A stretch of 64,000 nt of DNA from Alcaligenaceae bacterium (GTDB taxonomy: Bacteria; Pseudomonadota; Gammaproteobacteria; Burkholderiales; Burkholderiaceae_B), in assembly GCA_013416485.1 (NCBI GenBank), contig JACCEO010000009.1, forward strand, positions 1 through 64,000, in the 5' to 3' direction. A program made the translations under genes and the position numbers. The notes under the pieces were generated by a model that ran no database searches, was not told the origin of the DNA, and saw only the letters and a list, made by a program, of their open reading frames with translations. Position 1 is the first letter of the stretch. Every line of letters starts with the position of its first letter. This document shows positions 51,284-61,421 of the stretch, in pieces.

Positions 51284-52561
51284 TTAACCGCGACTAGCTT
51301 CCAGGGCTTGGGTCAGGTCGGCCATGATGTCGTCGATATGTTCTATACCTATGCACAGACGTATCATGTCTTGACCTACACCAGCCGCTGCCAGCTCTTC
51401 TGGATCCAACTGGCGGTGGGTAGTAGATGCAGGATGGCAGGCCAAGGACTTGGTATCACCAATATTGACTAGGCGCAGTACCAGCTTTAGGGCGTCGATA
51501 AAGCGTGCGCCAGCTTCGCTACCACCTTTGATACCGAATGACAAAATACTTGCAGGCTTGCCGTCCATGTATTTTTGCGCCAAAGCATGATCGGGGTGCG
51601 TGGGCAGCCCAGCATATTGCACCCAGGATACCTGATCGTGCTGCTCTAGGAATTCAGCTACCTTTATGGCGTTTTCGGTATGGCGCTCCATGCGCAGTGC
51701 CAGTGTTTCTATGCCTTGTAAGATGAGAAAGGCATTGAATGGCGACAGCGCTGCACCAGTATTGCGCAGGGGTACTACACGGCAGCGGCCAATAAAGGCA
51801 GCGGGACCAAACGCGTCGGTATAGACCACACCATGATAGGAGGGATCGGGTTCATTCAGCATGGGGAAACGGTCTTTATGTTCCGTCCAGGGGAATTTTC
51901 CTGAATCGACGACGGCACCTGCCAGTGTGGTGCCATGACCGCCCATGTATTTGGTTAATGCGTGTACGACGATGTCGGCACCGTGTTCAATGGGTCTGCA
52001 TAAAGCGGGTGATGCCACTGTATTATCAACAATCAGGGGTACGCCATGACGGTGGGCAGCATCGGCGATGGCTTGAATATCGACGATATTACCGGCAGGG
52101 TTCCCTATGGTCTCGCAAAACACGGCTTTGGTGTTTTCGTCGATCAGGGCTTCTAAGGCAGCAATGTCGTTATAAGGGGCAAACTTTACAGTAATGCCTT
52201 GCCGCGGGAAAGTATGAGCAAATAGGTTGTATGTACCACCATATAATTTGCTGACCGAGACAATGTTGTCACCGGCTTGGGCAATCGTTTGGATAGCGTA
52301 AGTAATGGCCGACATACCAGAAGCGACTGCTAAAGCGGCGACTCCGCCTTCCAGGGCGGCTACGCGCTCTTCCAGGACGGCATTGGTCGGATTCATAATG
52401 CGGGTGTAAATATTCCCAGGCACCTTCAGGTCAAACAGGTCGGCACCGTGCTGAGTACTATCAAAGGCATACGAGGTGGTTTGATAGATGGGTACAGCCA
52501 CTGCTTTGGTGGTTGGGTCGGGCTGATAGCCCGCATGAATCGCAAGAGTTTCAAGTTTCAT
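51284..52561 (-). CDS. metY: O-acetylhomoserine sulfhydrylase MetY
   Basis: A 425-residue PLP enzyme that makes homocysteine from O-acetylhomoserine and sulfide; it may also act as a cysteine synthase. The start MKLETLAIHAGYQPDP, the NPTNAVLEERVAALEGG block, and the PLP lysine Lys204 in HALTKYMGGHG are typical of MetY. So is the long C-terminal region with LRLVNIGDTKSLACHPASTTHR. The 261-bp upstream region (52562-52822) shows no recognisable SAM riboswitch. A short GATAGAT/AGCTATC repeat near 52637-52662 is the only structure seen. Confidence 0.93.
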   Translation of the reverse strand: MKLETLAIHAGYQPDPTTKAVAVPIYQTTSYAFDSTQHGADLFDLKVPGNIYTRIMNPTNAVLEERVAALEGGVAALAVASGMSAITYAIQTIAQAGDNIVSVSKLYGGTYNLFAHTFPRQGITVKFAPYNDIAALEALIDENTKAVFCETIGNPAGNIVDIQAIADAAHRHGVPLIVDNTVASPALCRPIEHGADIVVHALTKYMGGHGTTLAGAVVDSGKFPWTEHKDRFPMLNEPDPSYHGVVYTDAFGPAAFIGRCRVVPLRNTGAALSPFNAFLILQGIETLALRMERHTENAIKVAEFLEQHDQVSWVQYAGLPTHPDHALAQKYMDGKPASILSFGIKGGSEAGARFIDALKLVLRLVNIGDTKSLACHPASTTHRQLDPEELAAAGVGQDMIRLCIGIEHIDDIMADLTQALEASRG

Positions 52562-52822
52562 AGTGATTTTTCAAACGAAAGTAGTAACAGGGTTCAAGGG
52601 GATAGAACAACATCGTACTGGGCTATTGCAAGTGTCGATAGATTATTGTTAGCTATCTATATAGTAAACGGTAATAAATACTGCATACTGTCTGTGTGCA
52701 GTGTCATGAAAAGCGGTGATTTGAAATCTGTTGTTGTTAAGTAAACTACCTAACTTGGGTTAGCATTCAGGATGTCTGTCTTGCACGCTGTGCAGGCGTT
52801 TGCGTCAATCTAGAGGCCGGAA

Positions 52823-55423
52823 TTGAAAATTTGGTTGAAACGGGTACTGATCAGTCTCGTTGCAGTGTTTATTGTTGCTTTAGTAAGCATTGCAATTTTT
52901 CTTTTGACGTTCGATCCCAATGCATATAAAACTAAGCTTGGGGAAATTGTTTATAGCCGCTATCACCGTACCTTGGCAATCAAGGGTGATATCCAGCTGT
53001 CACTTTTCCCGCGTATAGGCTTGTCGGTAAGCGATGTCTCGTTGTCAGACAGGGAAAGTCCAGAACTGTTTGCATCGGTGGATAGCGCTAGGTTTGCGGT
53101 GGCCATATGGCCGTTATTATCGAACCGGCTAGTGGTTGATCATGTTGCCGTAACCGGATTCAAAGCCTGGTTGGTGCGTGATACTAACGGCTCATTTAAT
53201 TTCAGTGACTTAGCAGGGTATGGTCACCCACCACCCGTGGCTGTCAGTGCTTCGACTGCTGACGCCAAAAAGGGCGGGGTAGCGGTAGTGTCAGAATCCG
53301 AACCTGAGACATCTGATGCCGCTACAGGTTGGTCCAGTAGGCTGGCTGGGCCAGTGGCGAAGGCGGACTTGAACATTGATATTGCTGGGCTAGATCTTAA
53401 AAATGGTCAAATCCACTGGCGCGATATGCTGTCAGGCGGTAATTTACGTATAGAACAGCTGGATATTAATACAGGTAGGGTCACCTTTGATCAGGCATTT
53501 GATGTTGCTATTAAGGGAAAAATTTTGGGTGACCAGCCATTGGCAGACGCGGTGCTAGATGCCCAGGCCGTTGTTAAACTGGATCCTGGTACGCAAAACT
53601 ATTCAGCCCAGAAAATCAGCCTACAAATTGGTGGCGCTATTGGTGATTTACAGGCTAAAACTGCCAGTTTGCGCGGCAATCTAGCCTATAACGCATTTTC
53701 TCAAATGTTAAGCGCCAGTAATATTGATCTACAGTTGCAAGGCGACCTAAATAGCAATACACCAGTCAAAGATCTGGATAGCAGCTTGACCCTGTCGCAA
53801 CTTAAGGTGGATCGTAGTCAGGCACAACTACAACTGGAAAAGCTAGCGTTTCGCGCTAAAGGCAATTGGCCAGATCAACGTTTTGATCTGGCGGTAGATG
53901 CACCAAACTTGGCTGTCGCACCCGATATGGCCAAAGGCGACCCCATTAGCAGTACCTTAAAGATCACAGGTGGCCCAGACGTGGTGGGCGTATTTATGGG
54001 CTTGTCGGGTCTGGGTGGCAATGTCAATCAACTCAATTTCAAAGAAATTAAGTTGGAAGCGAACTTGAAGCAAGGTGAGCGTTTGTCGCAATTGACGGTG
54101 GCCTCGCCAGCAACCTGGAGGCTGCTTGAGGAAATCGTCAGTTTGTCGGCAATTAAGGGGGATGTCCGTATCGAAGACGCGGCCCACCCGGACAACACGT
54201 TTCAACTTCCATTTATTGGCAGTTTGCATGCTGACTTGTTCAAAGACGAACTCTCTAGCGATATCGACGCCGTACTCAATGGCGGAAAAATTGACATTAA
54301 GGTCAAAGCCAAACAGCTGTCCGATCCCAAGGTAGAGTTCAGTCTGGCGGCCGATACGCTGGATTTAAGTTCTTTGTTGCCATCAGGAAAATCCGGTGTA
54401 ACGGTAGCGTCTGATCCGTCTACAACGTCAAAAGCAGCTAAGGGTGTAGACCAGCCCATACAGGCCGAAGCGGTTTCGCCACGTGTGGACTTATCCTTTT
54501 TGGAGGGTATGGATCTCCAGGGTAAGGTCGCGTTAGACCGTTTAGTACATCATGACTTCTTGGCGACTGGGGTGGCTGCTAATGTATTGGCTAAAGCGGG
54601 CAAGTTGGATATTAGCGGTATCAAGGCAGTGCTATATCAGGGGAAATTGGCCGGGCGTTTGACGGCAACTGCACAAAACGCTATCACTGCCGACGTAACA
54701 CTAAATAGTGTGGATATCGGTCCATTCTTGATTGCGGCGGCCCAGGAAAATCGTTTATTAGGCAAAGGCAGCTTACAAGCTAAATTGGAAACCAGCGGCA
54801 CGACTGTGGATGCCTTGAAAGCGGCTTTGGCGGGTAGCGTACAACTTAACTTACGCGATGGTGCTGTGCGTGGTATTAATGTGGCCCAAACACTACGTGA
54901 GGCGCAGGAGGCTGTGCGTAACGTATTTAGTGGTCAGCTCCCCGATGTGGCAAGCAAGTTCGATGTCGGGCGCCAAACAGATTTCTCTGCCCTGGATGCC
55001 AGCGTGGATTTCCAGCAAGGTCAGGGCACGATCAAAAAGCTGAATGTGGTTGCACCTTTGTTGCGCGTGTCGCAGGGCGTACCTGCCTCTATCGACCTTG
55101 TGAATCAACAGCTTGACCTTTTGATCAACGTTAAGGTGGTCAACACCAAGACGGGGCAGGGGGGTAAAGCACTGGCTGAACTGCAAGGCATCACTGTGCC
55201 TATGCGAGTGTCAGGACCATTTGATGCCTTGGGTTATCAAGTTCAATGGCAAGATATCAGCAGTAATGTTGTCAAGCAAGCAGTTAAAGATGGCTTGTTA
55301 GATATGTTGTCGCAGCAGGTGGGCAAAGAATTGGCTCCTAATAGTGCGGCACCCAATGACAGCCAGAAAACAGATCGTGTAAAAAGCATAGGTAATGCAC
55401 TAAAAGGATTATTAGGCCAATGA
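52823..55423 (+). CDS. AsmA family protein
   Basis: An 866-residue inner-membrane-anchored periplasmic protein. One N-terminal helix (VLISLVAVFIVALVSIAIFLL) is followed by the AsmA N-domain start FDPNAYKTKLGEIVYSRYHR and by GDIQLSLFPRIGLSVSDVSL. The C-terminal AsmA domain has GKGSLQAKLETSGTTVDALK and LRDGAVRGINVAQTLREAQ. AsmA-like proteins form lipid-transport bridges or affect outer-membrane assembly. The start is TTG 52823 after GAGGCCGG. A serine/proline-rich insert near residues 145-175 is a probable linker. Its stop overlaps the next start (ATGA). Confidence 0.93.
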   Translation: MKIWLKRVLISLVAVFIVALVSIAIFLLTFDPNAYKTKLGEIVYSRYHRTLAIKGDIQLSLFPRIGLSVSDVSLSDRESPELFASVDSARFAVAIWPLLSNRLVVDHVAVTGFKAWLVRDTNGSFNFSDLAGYGHPPPVAVSASTADAKKGGVAVVSESEPETSDAATGWSSRLAGPVAKADLNIDIAGLDLKNGQIHWRDMLSGGNLRIEQLDINTGRVTFDQAFDVAIKGKILGDQPLADAVLDAQAVVKLDPGTQNYSAQKISLQIGGAIGDLQAKTASLRGNLAYNAFSQMLSASNIDLQLQGDLNSNTPVKDLDSSLTLSQLKVDRSQAQLQLEKLAFRAKGNWPDQRFDLAVDAPNLAVAPDMAKGDPISSTLKITGGPDVVGVFMGLSGLGGNVNQLNFKEIKLEANLKQGERLSQLTVASPATWRLLEEIVSLSAIKGDVRIEDAAHPDNTFQLPFIGSLHADLFKDELSSDIDAVLNGGKIDIKVKAKQLSDPKVEFSLAADTLDLSSLLPSGKSGVTVASDPSTTSKAAKGVDQPIQAEAVSPRVDLSFLEGMDLQGKVALDRLVHHDFLATGVAANVLAKAGKLDISGIKAVLYQGKLAGRLTATAQNAITADVTLNSVDIGPFLIAAAQENRLLGKGSLQAKLETSGTTVDALKAALAGSVQLNLRDGAVRGINVAQTLREAQEAVRNVFSGQLPDVASKFDVGRQTDFSALDASVDFQQGQGTIKKLNVVAPLLRVSQGVPASIDLVNQQLDLLINVKVVNTKTGQGGKALAELQGITVPMRVSGPFDALGYQVQWQDISSNVVKQAVKDGLLDMLSQQVGKELAPNSAAPNDSQKTDRVKSIGNALKGLLGQ

Positions 55424-55809
55424 CTACTTTGATTTACTCTCCCATCGCCTCCTGCCCTGGTTTGGAAAACCCAGATGCCGCACCTTACGACAGGCGTTGG
55501 CTGGTAATAGATGATCAGGGGGCCTGGCTAACGAATGAGCAGTGTGCCTTGCTTAACGACATTGGCTTAGAACTGCGCTTTGGCTACTTGGTGCTACGCG
55601 CGCCAGGTATGTTGCGCCTTGATATACCTTTGGACGTCATTGAAGATGACGATAGTGTTTGTCGCCATATTGTTATTGGCAAGCAGAACATTAATGTGGT
55701 GGACGAGGGAGATCTGGTCGCAGCATGGGTGTCGAACTTTCTGCAACAGCCCTGCCGCCTGGTCAAAATACACCCAGATTCTGGGCCAGTACTGTGGGCT
55801 GACCGCTAA
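55420..55809 (+). CDS. Stand-alone MOSC N-terminal beta-barrel domain protein
   Basis: A 129-residue protein matching only the MOSC_N domain that precedes the MOSC domain in YcbX/MOCOS-type molybdenum proteins. Matching blocks are IYSPIASCPGLE, PYDRRWLVIDDQGAWLT, LVLRAPGMLRLDIPL and WVSNFLQQPCRLV. The C-terminal MOSC domain with its catalytic cysteine is missing, and there is no leftover reading frame for it, so the protein may work as a small binding domain or be a remnant. It overlaps asmA by four bases and is translated with it. Confidence 0.75.
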   Translation: MTTLIYSPIASCPGLENPDAAPYDRRWLVIDDQGAWLTNEQCALLNDIGLELRFGYLVLRAPGMLRLDIPLDVIEDDDSVCRHIVIGKQNINVVDEGDLVAAWVSNFLQQPCRLVKIHPDSGPVLWADR

Positions 55810-55824
55810 ATCATTGACGATTGC

Positions 55825-56094
<270 letters not shown>

Positions 56095-56147
56095 CTAAAT
56101 AACTAGTAATCCTGTCAGTGTACTGCCCGCGCTACGCCGGCAGGCGA

Positions 56148-56714
<567 letters not shown>

Positions 56715-56761
56715 TTATTCACGATAATGGTCTAAAAAATTAAGCCTATGTATACCAGCAC

Positions 56762-57388
56762 TTAAGTTTGTGTATCACGATTATTGTCTGTTTTTTGCAT
56801 TGCAGCAAATCGTATTAGATAAAAGTGTACTTGTCCTGCGCGAGCCTGGCGAAGTATTTCGCACTCTAGTTGTTCAGGCAAGGGGGCTTCGGACTCTATA
56901 TAGACCAAGCCTGTCGGTGATAGCAACTCAGGCAAACTAGGCCATAGACGGGCTATCCAGCCTTGATCAAAGGGTGGATCCAGCAAAATCAGATCAAATG
57001 GAGTGTTGTTCAGACGCTGCAATACTTGGGTGGCACTACCCTGATGTATGCGTATGTGGTCGGCCTTGAGCTTGCTGCGTAAGCTTCTTAAACTGGCGAC
57101 AGCAAGTGGGTTGTTTTCCACCATTTGTACATGGGCGACCCCTCGGGATGCTGCCTCGAAACCTAATGCTCCGGTACCTGCAAACAGATCCAGTACGCGC
57201 TTATCGGTGAAGTCGCTAGCCCAGAAATGCTGCAGCCAATTGAATAATGTTTCACGCACACGATCAGGTGTCGGGCGTAAGCCAGGCTGGTCTATCACTG
57301 GTATGGGGGTGCGGCGGTATTCCCCGCCTACAATACGTACTACGTGCTTTTTCATGGGTGGCTGTTGTAGCGCCTTAGTTGTGTTCAT
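56762..57388 (-). CDS. rsmD: 16S rRNA (guanine-966-N2) methyltransferase RsmD
   Basis: A 208-residue SAM-dependent methyltransferase acting on assembled 30S subunits (EC 2.1.1.171). Motifs are VRIVGGEYRRTPI, RPTPDRVRETLFNWL, the SAM-binding DLFAGTGALGFEAASRG and the catalytic LLDPPFD. The start at 57388 or at an ATG 12 codons on (57352) are both possible. It is divergent from ftsY with 30 bp between starts, the normal arrangement in proteobacteria. Confidence 0.95.
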   Translation of the reverse strand: MNTTKALQQPPMKKHVVRIVGGEYRRTPIPVIDQPGLRPTPDRVRETLFNWLQHFWASDFTDKRVLDLFAGTGALGFEAASRGVAHVQMVENNPLAVASLRSLRSKLKADHIRIHQGSATQVLQRLNNTPFDLILLDPPFDQGWIARLWPSLPELLSPTGLVYIESEAPLPEQLECEILRQARAGQVHFYLIRFAAMQKTDNNRDTQT

Positions 57389-57418
57389 CGAAACAGATTT
57401 TCGGATAGTGTAAATCGT

Positions 57419-58600
57419 ATGTTCAGATTATTTAAAAGAAAGAAAGATCAGCCTGTTCAGGAAGTGGTAGCACTACCGGTGGATACCAAGGACCAGGCAG
57501 AGCCCTTGGTGCCGTTGCAGCCAGAACAAGTGCATCATGCTGAGCCTGTGCTTGAGCCAGTAATCGAGCCTGTGCTTGAGCCAGTAATCGAGCCTGTGTC
57601 TGCGCCAATACTCGAGTCTGAGATTGAGGTGGCACCCGAGCCTGAGACTGTGCCCGAACCCGAACCCGAACCTGCCCCCGAACCTGCACCATCGTCTTGG
57701 TTGTCACGCCTGAAAAAAGGCTTGTCGCGTACCGGTTCTAGTCTGGGTAGTTTGTTTGTGGGCGTTAAGGTCGATGAGGACCTATTCGAAGAGCTGGAAA
57801 CTGCGCTAATTATGGCGGATGCGGGCGTTGAAGCAACTCAGCGTTTGTTAACCGCTTTACGAGCTCGCGTGCGCAAAGAGCGTCTGGTTGATGGAGTGCA
57901 GGTCAAAGCCGCTTTGCGTGATATTTTGACAGACCACCTTAGCGTGTTGGAAAAACCCTTCCCATTGGGCAAGGCAGCTCCGTTAGTCATTATGATCGCA
58001 GGCGTGAACGGGGCTGGAAAAACGACTTCCATAGGCAAGTTGGCTAATACTTTCCAGGCCCAGGGCGCCAAAGTATTGCTGGCGGCTGGCGACACTTTTC
58101 GGGCGGCAGCACGCGAACAGTTGATCGAGTGGGGCACGCGCAACAATGTGACCGTCATTTCACAAGAGGGGGGTGACCCGGCTGCCGTTGCATTCGATGC
58201 GGTTAATGCGGGCCGTGCTCGTGAAGCTGCCGTGGTAATGGTGGATACAGCAGGGCGTTTGCCCACCCAATTACACTTGATGGAAGAGCTGAAAAAAATC
58301 AAACGTGTCATCAGTAAAGCCGATGGCGCTGCGCCCCACGAAGTCCTATTGGTTATTGATGGTAATACTGGGCAGAACGCAATTGCTCAGATACGTGCTT
58401 TTGATGCTGCCATAGAACTTACCGGTCTAGTGGTGACAAAACTAGATGGCACCGCCAAGGGTGGAACGCTCGCGGCGGTTGCTGCAGGCAGCCAAGGCGT
58501 CAGGCCAGTACCTGTGTATTGGATAGGCGTGGGCGAAGGCATGAATGACTTGCAGCCTTTTGTGGCGCGTGACTTTGCTACTGCCCTGTTGGGTGATTAG
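57419..58600 (+). CDS. ftsY: Signal recognition particle receptor FtsY
   Basis: A 393-residue SRP receptor GTPase that brings ribosomes making membrane proteins to SecYEG. The first ~95 residues are an acidic, proline-rich A domain made partly of LEPVIEPV repeats. The NG domain follows: GVNGAGKTTSIGKLA (P-loop), DTFRAAAREQL, DTAGRLPTQ and VTKLDGTAKGG. The acidic domain is encoded by short tandem DNA repeats (57542-57598) and may vary in length between strains. Confidence 0.96.
   Translation: MFRLFKRKKDQPVQEVVALPVDTKDQAEPLVPLQPEQVHHAEPVLEPVIEPVLEPVIEPVSAPILESEIEVAPEPETVPEPEPEPAPEPAPSSWLSRLKKGLSRTGSSLGSLFVGVKVDEDLFEELETALIMADAGVEATQRLLTALRARVRKERLVDGVQVKAALRDILTDHLSVLEKPFPLGKAAPLVIMIAGVNGAGKTTSIGKLANTFQAQGAKVLLAAGDTFRAAAREQLIEWGTRNNVTVISQEGGDPAAVAFDAVNAGRAREAAVVMVDTAGRLPTQLHLMEELKKIKRVISKADGAAPHEVLLVIDGNTGQNAIAQIRAFDAAIELTGLVVTKLDGTAKGGTLAAVAAGSQGVRPVPVYWIGVGEGMNDLQPFVARDFATALLGD
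57542..57598 (+). repeat. 24-bp tandem repeat in the ftsY A domain
   Basis: A 24-bp unit at 57542-57565 is repeated exactly at 57566-57589 and continues for nine more bases. It encodes EPVLEPVI twice. Being a multiple of three it can gain or lose copies in frame. Confidence 0.85.
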
Positions 58601-59676
58601 TCTAAGCGTTCTGCCGTGCTAACCAACCCATGCAAGACCTGTAATAAGGCAGACTGCAGTTGGGGGTTAATCGCCTGGGTGATAGCTTGGTCTTGGTCGT
58701 AGGCGGCGAAATACTCTAGAAAAACGGGGGCTGGACGATTTTCTATAGGGCCCCAGGGTTGGAATTGTTCCCAGCATGACAGTAAATAACGTATACCCAG
58801 GCTTAGCTGCTGTGCATAGCGTCTGGCCATATCAGTGCTAACAGGGCCTTCCGATCCTGCCAGCAAGTTAGCATTGGCAACACTATGTGCCAAGTATTCG
58901 TTAGCAGATTGTAGATACGCCTGGCGTAAATTTGTGGGGTCGTTGATGACGATGTCATGGGCTTTGCGCACTGCGTGCAGGCTCTGGCCCATTGCCAAGG
59001 TATTGCCTCGTTGGGCTTTACTACGAAAGTCCAGTACCAAAGAATGGCGATACAGCCATTGCAGGGCTAGATCAAACAAACCGTTTACGTCGCCAGTCAG
59101 TTGTTCAAACTCAAGTTCGTAGACCTGGGTTTGCCACTGCCTTGATCGTATGGTGCCTAAATCGTAGGCTAGCTCTATGCTACAGCCCTGGTGGTTGATC
59201 GTGACAACTTCACGCGAAATGATCGTTTCATAGCGCATGACCAGAGTGTCATTCAAACCAGCCAATGCATAGGCTACAGAACTGTTTTGGTAAACCGACA
59301 GGTCCAGGCTAGCCTCTGGGCGCGGATGATTCAGTTCAATATGGGTGACTTTGTCTGGGCCAGGAGCTTTGATGGTTTGCACCCATTGCTGATCCTCCAG
59401 GCGTAAACGCAAGGCAATACGATTCTTGGCCAAGTCGCCTTGCATGGTGTCGAAATAACAAGCATGCAAGGGCAGGGTGGTCGAGCCCAAGGCGTGCATG
59501 GCGCGTGCTACACCATCACGTTGATTGGTGGGGACATAAAATTTTAATTCACGTTCTAACATGCGGATTCCATGATGCAAGCAGGTGGCATCTGTGGCCT
59601 GATATTCTGGGGTTGCGGTGAAGATAGTAGCTGGCTTTAGCTGAGCAAGGTGAGTATTCTGGGGTATATCGGCCAC
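58597..59676 (-). CDS. CYTH-domain protein with helical C-terminus
   Basis: A 359-residue protein from GTG 59676, or 321 residues from ATG 59562 (MLERELKFYV), which fits the family start better. The CYTH (triphosphate tunnel) motif E-x-E-x-K is seen in ERELKFYV, followed by CYFDT, RIALRLRLED and ELEFEQL strands. The C-terminal ~150 residues are helical and in the place of a CHAD domain, but the histidine and basic motifs of CHAD are not evident. Likely an inorganic triphosphatase or polyphosphate-binding protein. It converges with ftsY, overlapping by four bases, and is divergent from ribB. Confidence 0.8.
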   Translation of the reverse strand: MADIPQNTHLAQLKPATIFTATPEYQATDATCLHHGIRMLERELKFYVPTNQRDGVARAMHALGSTTLPLHACYFDTMQGDLAKNRIALRLRLEDQQWVQTIKAPGPDKVTHIELNHPRPEASLDLSVYQNSSVAYALAGLNDTLVMRYETIISREVVTINHQGCSIELAYDLGTIRSRQWQTQVYELEFEQLTGDVNGLFDLALQWLYRHSLVLDFRSKAQRGNTLAMGQSLHAVRKAHDIVINDPTNLRQAYLQSANEYLAHSVANANLLAGSEGPVSTDMARRYAQQLSLGIRYLLSCWEQFQPWGPIENRPAPVFLEYFAAYDQDQAITQAINPQLQSALLQVLHGLVSTAERLD

Positions 59677-59724
59677 GTAACGCGTTCAGGCGTTAAAATC
59701 GGTTAACTTTTTACCGGACCTACT

Positions 59725-60891
59725 ATGAGCATCACTACTGAAGGCGAGTTCGATACCGCTACACCTTACGATATATCGCCAGTTCCTGAAATCATCGATG
59801 AGCTGCGTTCAGGCCGTATGGTGATACTGGTAGACGAAGAAGATCGCGAGAACGAAGGCGATTTGGTTATGGCTGCGCAGTACGTTACCCCTGAAGCCAT
59901 TAACTTCATGGTTACCCATGCGCGTGGCTTGGTTTGTTTGACCCTGACTGAAGAACGCTGCAAACAGCTGGATCTGCCGTTAATGGCCAGCCGTAACGGT
60001 ACGCGTTTTGGCACCAACTTTACTATGTCTATAGAAGCCGCAGAAGGCGTGGATACAGGGATTTCAGCCGCCGACCGGGCACGTACTATACAGGCAGCAG
60101 TCGCTCGCGATGCCAAACCCACCGACTTAGTCCAGCCAGGGCATATTTTCCCGGTTCAGGCGGTGCGCGGTGGTGTGCTAGTGCGTGCCGGTCATACTGA
60201 AGCGGGTTGTGATTTAACCGATTTGGCCGGCTTGACGCCTGCCGCGGTGATTTGTGAAATTCTGAAACCCGACGGCACTATGGCCAGGCTGCCTGACCTT
60301 AAAGTATTTGCGCGCGAGCACGGACTGAAGATAGGCACCATTGCCGACCTAATCCAATACCGCAGCGAACACGAATCTATGGTCGAGCGTTTGCCCAGCC
60401 ATGTCATGAATACTCCTTGGGGGGAATTCACGGCCGTTGCTTATCGCGATCTGGCGTCTGGTGCACCGCATTTGGCGTTAGTGCATGGCGATATCAGCCC
60501 AGATACCGAAACCTTGGTTCGGGTGCATGAACCCACCACGGTATTAGATATCTTGTCTGAAGGCGGTAGTGGTCATAGCTGGAGCGTCTCTAACGCGCTT
60601 AAGGCCATTGCTGCTGCACCCGCAGGCGTGTTGGTACTTATGAATTGCCAAAGCGATGCCGAACTGATTTTTAATGAATTTGAACGTTGGGGTGCCAGCG
60701 CTGAAGATACCCCAGCCAACAATAAAGCCAGCCGCTACGATCTACGTACGTTTGGCATAGGTGCGCAAATATTGCGCGATTTAGGCGTGGGTAAAGCACG
60801 TTTGTTGGCTCGACCACGAAAAATGCCTAGCATGACGGGGTTTTCCCTGACAATAACGGGTTACGATACTGAACCTACTTCCACCCCCTAA
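59725..60891 (+). CDS. ribB: 3,4-dihydroxy-2-butanone-4-phosphate synthase fused to a degenerate GTP cyclohydrolase II-like domain (RibBX type)
   Basis: A 388-residue protein. The N-terminal ~205 residues are a full DHBP synthase: [39 protein letters not shown] and [14 protein letters not shown] hold its metal and substrate residues. It makes the four-carbon unit of riboflavin. The C-terminal half has the GTP cyclohydrolase II outline but lacks its active site. Where RibA has RVHS...TGD..GS.RCDCG with three zinc cysteines, this has [16 protein letters not shown]. So cyclohydrolase activity is not expected and a separate ribA must exist. Such RibBX hybrids are known in proteobacteria. No FMN riboswitch fits in the 48-bp upstream gap. 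Confidence 0.9.
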   Translation: MSITTEGEFDTATPYDISPVPEIIDELRSGRMVILVDEEDRENEGDLVMAAQYVTPEAINFMVTHARGLVCLTLTEERCKQLDLPLMASRNGTRFGTNFTMSIEAAEGVDTGISAADRARTIQAAVARDAKPTDLVQPGHIFPVQAVRGGVLVRAGHTEAGCDLTDLAGLTPAAVICEILKPDGTMARLPDLKVFAREHGLKIGTIADLIQYRSEHESMVERLPSHVMNTPWGEFTAVAYRDLASGAPHLALVHGDISPDTETLVRVHEPTTVLDILSEGGSGHSWSVSNALKAIAAAPAGVLVLMNCQSDAELIFNEFERWGASAEDTPANNKASRYDLRTFGIGAQILRDLGVGKARLLARPRKMPSMTGFSLTITGYDTEPTSTP

Positions 60892-60905
60892 CAGGATTAT
60901 TGATT

Positions 60906-61421
60906 ATGAACCCTTTTACTTTGGCTCCCGACATGAACGGGGAAGGTCTGCATATCGGCATCGTACGGGCTCGTTTCAACGAACAAATTGGCCTGACGGA
61001 ACTGGAAGCCTGCTTGGCTGAATTGGCTGAATTGGGCGTAGACGAGCGCGACGTAATGGTCGTGTCTGTTCCAGGAGCATTGGAATTTGGCATTACGCTG
61101 GCACAAATGGCGGAAACCTTCGAGTTCGACGCCTTGATTGCTTTGGGTGCAGTAATTCGCGGTGAAACCTACCACTTCGAGATTGTCAGCAACGAAAGTG
61201 CTGCGGCAATCAGTCGTGTGGCGCTGGAAACGGGAATACCCGTTGCCAATGGTGTTCTGACCACAGAAACCGAGGAACAAGCCCAAGAACGCGCAGCAGA
61301 AAAGGGCCGTGATTGCGCCCGTGCTGCAGTCGAGCTGGCTAACCTGGTGACTGCCTTGGAACCCGAACTGGATGATAACGAAGACGACGATGACGAGGAC
61401 GACGACTTCGATGACGAATAA
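60906..61421 (+). CDS. ribH: 6,7-dimethyl-8-ribityllumazine synthase
   Basis: A 171-residue lumazine synthase, joining the RibB product to the pyrimidine in riboflavin synthesis (EC 2.5.1.78). [29 protein letters not shown] and [20 protein letters not shown] (with the catalytic histidine in TYHFE) are conserved. ATG 60906 fits AGGA; a TTG at 60900 is less likely. The last ~20 residues are almost all Asp and Glu, an unusual acidic tail, and their codons overlap the nusB start. Confidence 0.95.
   Translation: MNPFTLAPDMNGEGLHIGIVRARFNEQIGLTELEACLAELAELGVDERDVMVVSVPGALEFGITLAQMAETFEFDALIALGAVIRGETYHFEIVSNESAAAISRVALETGIPVANGVLTTETEEQAQERAAEKGRDCARAAVELANLVTALEPELDDNEDDDDEDDDFDDE

Noticed and set aside
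52562-52822. SAM riboswitch before metY
   Set aside because: No K-turn or conserved SAM-I/SAM-II core could be traced; only a short inverted repeat is present.
57542-57598. CRISPR-like repeat
   Set aside because: Tandem 24-bp units without spacers inside ftsY coding sequence.
59677-59724. FMN riboswitch before ribB
   Set aside because: Only 48 bp lie between the CYTH gene start and ribB, too short for the aptamer, and no conserved boxes are seen.
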